NCBI GenBank assembly: GCA_905192935.1
Contig: CAJJMX010000019.1
Coordinates: forward strand, 1-14,920
Direction of reading: 5' to 3'
Length of the DNA stretch: 14,920 nt
DNA from: an uncultured Mailhella sp.
GTDB taxonomy: Bacteria; Desulfobacterota; Desulfovibrionia; Desulfovibrionales; Desulfovibrionaceae
How positions within the stretch are numbered: position 1 is the first letter of the stretch; each line of letters opens with the position of its first letter. Shown piece after piece: positions 13,230 through 14,920 of this stretch. The translations under genes and the position numbers were made by a program. The notes beneath the pieces are model-generated. The model made no database searches, was not told the DNA's origin, and was given only the letters and a program-made list of their open reading frames with translations.

Positions 13230-14746
13230 GCGCGCTCCTTGTGCGCAAACGCGGCGCACACGGCGTCCACCATGGCGGGAATGGTGAAGGTTTCCGAAAG
13301 GATGTCGGGCTCAAGGCCGAGAGAGCGCATGGTGTCCGCGGTCACGGGGCCTATGGCGGCAAAATGCACGCCGTCATGCTTTTTCAGCTCTTCGAGCGGA
13401 ATGGAGGCAAGGAAGTTGCGCACCGTGGAGGAGGAGCCGAAGGTCACGCAGTCGAGCCTGCCTTCTTCGAGCGCTTCCATCACCTTGTCGCGGTTTTCAT
13501 CGGAGGGCACGTTTTCATAGGCGGCGATGACGTCCACTTCCGCTCCGGCTTCGCGCAGGGCGCGGGGCAGAACGTCGCGGGCTTCCTTCGCGCGGGGCAG
13601 AAGCACCTTCTGACCCTTCATGCCGATTTCGAGCATCGCGGCGGCCACGCCCTCGGCCACGTAGGAGGAAGGCACGAGGTCGGCGCGTATGCCCATGGCC
13701 TCCACGGCCTTCGCCGTGGCCGGACCTATGGCCGCCACCTTCACGGAAGCGAGAGCGCGGGCGTCGAGATCGAGCGCGGCAAGGCGCTCGCGGAAGAAGC
13801 GCACGCCGTTCACCGACGTGAAGACGACCCAGCCGTAGCGGGAAAGATGACCGACCGCTTCATCGAGCTCGGCATAATCGGGCATGGGCACGATCTTGAT
13901 GGTGGGGAACTGGATGACGCGGGCTCCCTTTTCGGCAAAGAGCGCCGCGCTTTCGCTGGCCTGCTCGCGCGCCCTCGTGACCACCACGGTGCGGCCGAAG
14001 AGCGGCTTCTTCTCGAACCAGTCGAGCTTGTCCTTGAGACGCACCACGTCGCCCACCACGATGATGGAAGGATTGGTGAAGCCCTCGCGCACGGCGGCGT
14101 CGGGCAGGTCGGCCAGCGTGGAGGCAAGAGAACGCTGCCTGCTCGTGGTCCCCCAGTACACCAGGGCTGCGGGCGTGCCGCCGTCCATGCCGGATTCCAT
14201 GAGCTTGGCCGCGATCTCGGGCAGGTTCTTCATGCCCATGAGAAAGACCAGCGTGGAGGCGCTGCGGGCAAGAGCCTTCCAGTTGTGCACGGAACCGGGC
14301 TTGGTGGGATCTTCGTGGCCGGTGATGATGGTGACCGAGGAGGACCATGCGCGGTGCGTGAGCGGAATGCCCGCATAGGCAGGGCCGGCTATGGAGCTGG
14401 AAATGCCGGGGATCTCCTCGAAGGGAACGCCCGCATCCACGAGTTCCTCGGCTTCTTCGCCGCCGCGGCCGAAAATGTAGGGATCGCCGCCCTTGAGCCT
14501 CGCGACAACCTTGCCCTCCTTGGCCTTGGCAATGAGAAGCTTGTTGATGTCGCCCTGTTTCATGGCGTGATTGCCCGCAATTTTGCCTACATAGATGAGT
14601 TCGGCATCGGGCCGGGCCAGGGCGAGAAGCTCGTCGCTGGAAAGATAGTCGTATACCACGACGTCCGCTTCAGAAAGAACCTTTCTGCCTTTGCAGGTGA
14701 GCAGGCCGGGATCGCCGGGGCCTGCGCCGATGAGATAAACGTACAT
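13226..14746 (-). CDS. cobA: Fused uroporphyrinogen-III C-methyltransferase / uroporphyrinogen-III synthase (CobA-HemD)
   Basis: The 506-residue protein joins two enzymes. Residues 1-245 are a SAM-dependent methyltransferase (CobA/SUMT) making precorrin-2: GAGPGDPGLLT at 7-17, VYDYL at 31-35, GGDPYIFGRGGEE at 86-98 and PGISSSIAGPAYAGIPLTHR at 113-132. Residues about 250-500 are uroporphyrinogen-III synthase (HemD), which closes and inverts ring D: GRTVVVTRAR at 251-260, FTSVNGVRFF at 309-318, TFGSSSTVRNF at 445-455 and AIGPVTADTM at 474-483. The same fusion is known in Desulfovibrio. There it feeds sirohaem for sulfite reductase, cobalamin and the sirohaem-dependent haem route. The ATG at 14746 has GGAGG upstream and starts exactly at the SAM-binding strand. 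It is first in a probable operon and ends in ATGA overlap with purN. Confidence 0.96.
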   Translation of the reverse strand: MYVYLIGAGPGDPGLLTCKGRKVLSEADVVVYDYLSSDELLALARPDAELIYVGKIAGNHAMKQGDINKLLIAKAKEGKVVARLKGGDPYIFGRGGEEAEELVDAGVPFEEIPGISSSIAGPAYAGIPLTHRAWSSSVTIITGHEDPTKPGSVHNWKALARSASTLVFLMGMKNLPEIAAKLMESGMDGGTPAALVYWGTTSRQRSLASTLADLPDAAVREGFTNPSIIVVGDVVRLKDKLDWFEKKPLFGRTVVVTRAREQASESAALFAEKGARVIQFPTIKIVPMPDYAELDEAVGHLSRYGWVVFTSVNGVRFFRERLAALDLDARALASVKVAAIGPATAKAVEAMGIRADLVPSSYVAEGVAAAMLEIGMKGQKVLLPRAKEARDVLPRALREAGAEVDVIAAYENVPSDENRDKVMEALEEGRLDCVTFGSSSTVRNFLASIPLEELKKHDGVHFAAIGPVTADTMRSLGLEPDILSETFTIPAMVDAVCAAFAHKERA

Positions 14747-14897
14747 CCGTCCTCCGGGTCTTGAATTCAGGCGCAGTGTACTTATTAAAAGGTGAGGGAG
14801 CAAGACTTTCCTCGGTCCGTCCCCTCCGCGTTGTGACCTGGAGAAAGTTCTTGCCGGCGCAGGCTTGTTTTTTTGCGCCTGCTGGTGTAATCTTCAT
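14670..14897 (-). CDS. Possible short open frame with a strong ribosome binding site at the right edge
   Basis: An ATG at 14897 has GGAGG (14905-14909 on the complement) seven bases upstream, which is ideal. The frame continues 75 codons and overlaps the start of cobA by 77 bases in another frame. The product begins MKITPAGAKKQACAGKNFLQ and is basic and low in recognisable structure. Its second half is a shadow of cobA, so at most the first 50 codons could matter, and the cobA promoter would lie inside them. It may be a leader peptide, the remnant of a gene, or chance. A run of seven A and two mutually exclusive stems lie at 14856-14882. Confidence 0.2.
   Translation of the reverse strand: MKITPAGAKKQACAGKNFLQVTTRRGRTEESLAPSPFNKYTAPEFKTRRTDVRLSHRRRPRRSRPAHLQRQKGSF
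14775..14803 (-). promoter_or_regulatory. Candidate promoter of the cobA-hemD operon
   Basis: On the minus strand, TTGCTC (14798-14803) and TACACT (14775-14780) are 17 bases apart, in the most AT-rich part of the leader. Start is predicted near 14768, giving a short leader of about 22 bases that carries GGAGG. The match is modest (3/6 and 4/6). Confidence 0.45.
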
Positions 14898-14920
14898 CAG
14901 CTTTCCTCCGGTGCATCCTT

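Noticed and set aside
13241..14764. Long plus-strand frame opposite cobA-hemD
   Set aside because: The minus strand holds an unmistakable CobA-HemD with all motifs. The opposite frame is H/G/A-rich shadow sequence.

Overview
The window is GC-rich, gene-dense bacterial chromosome, most likely from a member of the Desulfovibrionaceae (Desulfovibrio, Bilophila or Mailhella type). That placement is an inference. It rests on a fused CobA-HemD enzyme of the kind known from sulfate reducers, a haem catalase in a probable anaerobe, a Gram-negative envelope gene (lpxB), and the overall base and codon composition. I see no mobile element, CRISPR array, tRNA or rRNA.

Layout. (1) 1-2026, minus strand: htpX, then a HisJ-type PHP phosphatase gene, each with its own good sigma70-like promoter and Rho-independent terminator. 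(2) 2100-3000, plus strand: a 29-residue membrane peptide gene with an ideal ribosome binding site, then trmL. (3) 3329-6442, minus strand: one very large gene for a 1037-residue membrane protein of unknown function. (4) 6443-7990: a divergent control region, then rlpA on the plus strand with its own strong promoter and terminator, then an AT-rich leader holding a Fur/PerR-type operator. (5) 7991-9448, plus strand: katA, which shares a bidirectional terminator with the convergent lpxB. (6) 9641-11744, minus strand: a nucleoside-recognition (Gate) membrane protein gene whose 3' end overlaps lpxB. (7) 12025-14746, minus strand: cobA-hemD, purN (4-base ATGA overlap) and a small exported protein gene, ending in a strong terminator and probably one operon.

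How the genes work together. Most are housekeeping genes for membrane protein quality control, tRNA wobble modification, lipid A, cell wall at the septum, tetrapyrrole and purine synthesis. CobA-HemD makes uroporphyrinogen III and precorrin-2, the route to sirohaem for sulfite reductase, to cobalamin and, in these bacteria, to haem. That haem would serve the catalase encoded nearby. The katA operator suggests peroxide- or iron-responsive control.

The least explained item is the 1037-residue protein. Its N-terminal half looks like a degenerate PHP or other metal-dependent (beta/alpha)8 barrel joined to a membrane domain of about six helices. Second is the conserved-looking 29-residue peptide upstream of trmL. 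No complete new multi-gene system is evident.
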